Shown in pieces: positions 22,971 to 23,495 of a stretch of DNA of 23,495 nt (position 1 is the stretch's first letter; every line of letters starts with the position of its first letter). A program made the translations under genes and the position numbers. The notes under the pieces are model-generated. The model was not told the origin of the DNA and searched no databases. It saw only the letters and a program-made list of their open reading frames with translations. Source of the DNA: Methylobacter sp. (GTDB lineage: Bacteria > Pseudomonadota > Gammaproteobacteria > Methylococcales > Methylomonadaceae); the NCBI GenBank assembly GCA_023229605.1, contig JALNYY010000060.1, positions 1 through 23,495 on the forward strand. The letters are read 5' to 3'.

Positions 22971-23495
22971 AGATTTCTGTCAATCAGCTGAACAATCTCA
23001 ACGAGCCGCATCCGAACGTGCAGTTCAAGCTGATCAGCATGCGCATCAAGCCTCATTAGTTCGCCATCATGCTGAAACACATGCTGAAATTGCCGGCAAC
23101 GCAGCTGAGAGTGCTAACGGCAGCGCCCAAACAGCGACCCAGGCAGCCATTAAGGCGGAGAATGAAGCGCAACAAGCCGCTCAATTTGCCAGTCAGGCTC
23201 AAACATCCGCTGATGCAGCCGGTCAAGCGGCTGGGCAATCTCAGGAACACGCCCAGACATCTGCCAGTAATGCCGATCAAGCAAGGACCAACGCCGAAAA
23301 TGCGCTCAGTGCTGCGCAAGAAGCCAGCAGCCGCGCCGAAACGGCCGCACAGGCGGCAGCTGAAAGCGCGACGTCTGCGCGGACGGCGCAAGATTGTGCA
23401 GGACAGGCCCAACAACAGGCTGAAAATACCGGTAACCTAGCTCAGGATGCAACCGGCAACGCCCAAACAGCAGCTCAGGCAGCCATTAAGGCGGA
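22891..23495 (+). CDS. Alanine-rich heptad-repeat (Alacoil) protein, 5' part, runs off the right edge
   Basis: The ATG follows AGAAGG with a good spacing, and an in-frame TAG lies 15 nt upstream, so this is the first possible start. The 201 visible codons form an almost uninterrupted run of seven-residue units with alanine at position 1 and usually at position 4: AERARQA, AVQADQH, AHQASLV, AEIAGNA, AESANGS, AQTATQA, AIKAENE, AQQAAQF, and so on to AQTAAQA, AIKA at the edge. This is a long Ala-coil coiled coil. The DNA at 23119-23159 recurs at 23455-23495 (37 of 41 bases), 336 nt or exactly 16 heptads apart. There is no signal peptide or membrane helix in the visible part. Phage tail fibres have comparable alanine-rich rods, but nothing else phage-like is near. 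The function is unknown. Confidence 0.85.
   Translation, partial: MSEYISEALDIANQEAERARQAANRCEDFCQSAEQSQRAASERAVQADQHAHQASLVRHHAETHAEIAGNAAESANGSAQTATQAAIKAENEAQQAAQFASQAQTSADAAGQAAGQSQEHAQTSASNADQARTNAENALSAAQEASSRAETAAQAAAESATSARTAQDCAGQAQQQAENTGNLAQDATGNAQTAAQAAIKA

Noticed and set aside
23056..23440. Two further long frames (one on each strand) at the right end
   Set aside because: They are shadows of the alanine-heptad gene; biased, repetitive DNA keeps several frames open at once.

Overview
The window reads as chromosomal DNA of a gammaproteobacterium. Three things point there: the Fur/BamE divergent pair, a ratA-rnfH pair near smpB and bamE, and a LolD plus Lol permease pair. The moderate GC content, the SufU-type SUF operon and the many dispersed intergenic repeats would fit a Methylococcales-like bacterium, but that is inference and no diagnostic methanotroph gene is present.

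Layout, left to right. (a) 1-1121: the tail of an IS3-type insertion sequence, a MerR-family regulator with a cysteine-rich C-terminus, and the wreck of an IS5-type transposase. (b) 1122-10187, all minus strand except one gene: a SUF iron-sulfur cluster operon read right to left as Rrf2 regulator, sufB, sufC, sufD, sufS, sufU, rsmJ and a Rieske ferredoxin. Two accessory insertions break it. A four-gene cassette (antitoxin, RelE-like toxin, two-helix membrane protein, HicB-like protein) lies in phase with the operon between sufB and sufC. A Uma2 nuclease-like gene lies on the opposite strand between sufD and sufS. (c) 10199-15526: comEC, a DUF2062 membrane protein, lolD, one Lol permease gene and fur. 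(d) 15676-20099: bamE, hicA-hicB, a TTG-initiated membrane-anchored protein beside an attC-like site, rnfH, ratA, an NSS-family sodium symporter and smpB. This is the ancestral smpB-ratA-rnfH-bamE-fur neighbourhood with cargo added. (e) 20189-22307: an isochorismatase-fold hydrolase, a HopJ-family protein, a REPIN-like inverted repeat and an FAD-dependent oxidoreductase. (f) 22308-23495: a nested inverted-repeat element with 37-bp arms, then the start of an alanine-heptad protein that runs off the right edge.

The SUF genes cooperate as one pathway. SufS takes sulfur from cysteine, SufU accepts it, SufBCD assembles the cluster, and the Rrf2 regulator probably senses cluster status at a palindrome overlapping its own -10 box. 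LolD and its permease move lipoproteins such as BamE from the inner membrane toward the outer membrane.

The points most worth following are the toxin-antitoxin/membrane cassette embedded in the suf operon, the attC-like site beside hicAB, the nested repeat at 22370-22559 with compensatory changes, and the alanine coiled-coil protein built of exact heptads with a 112-residue (16-heptad) super-repeat.
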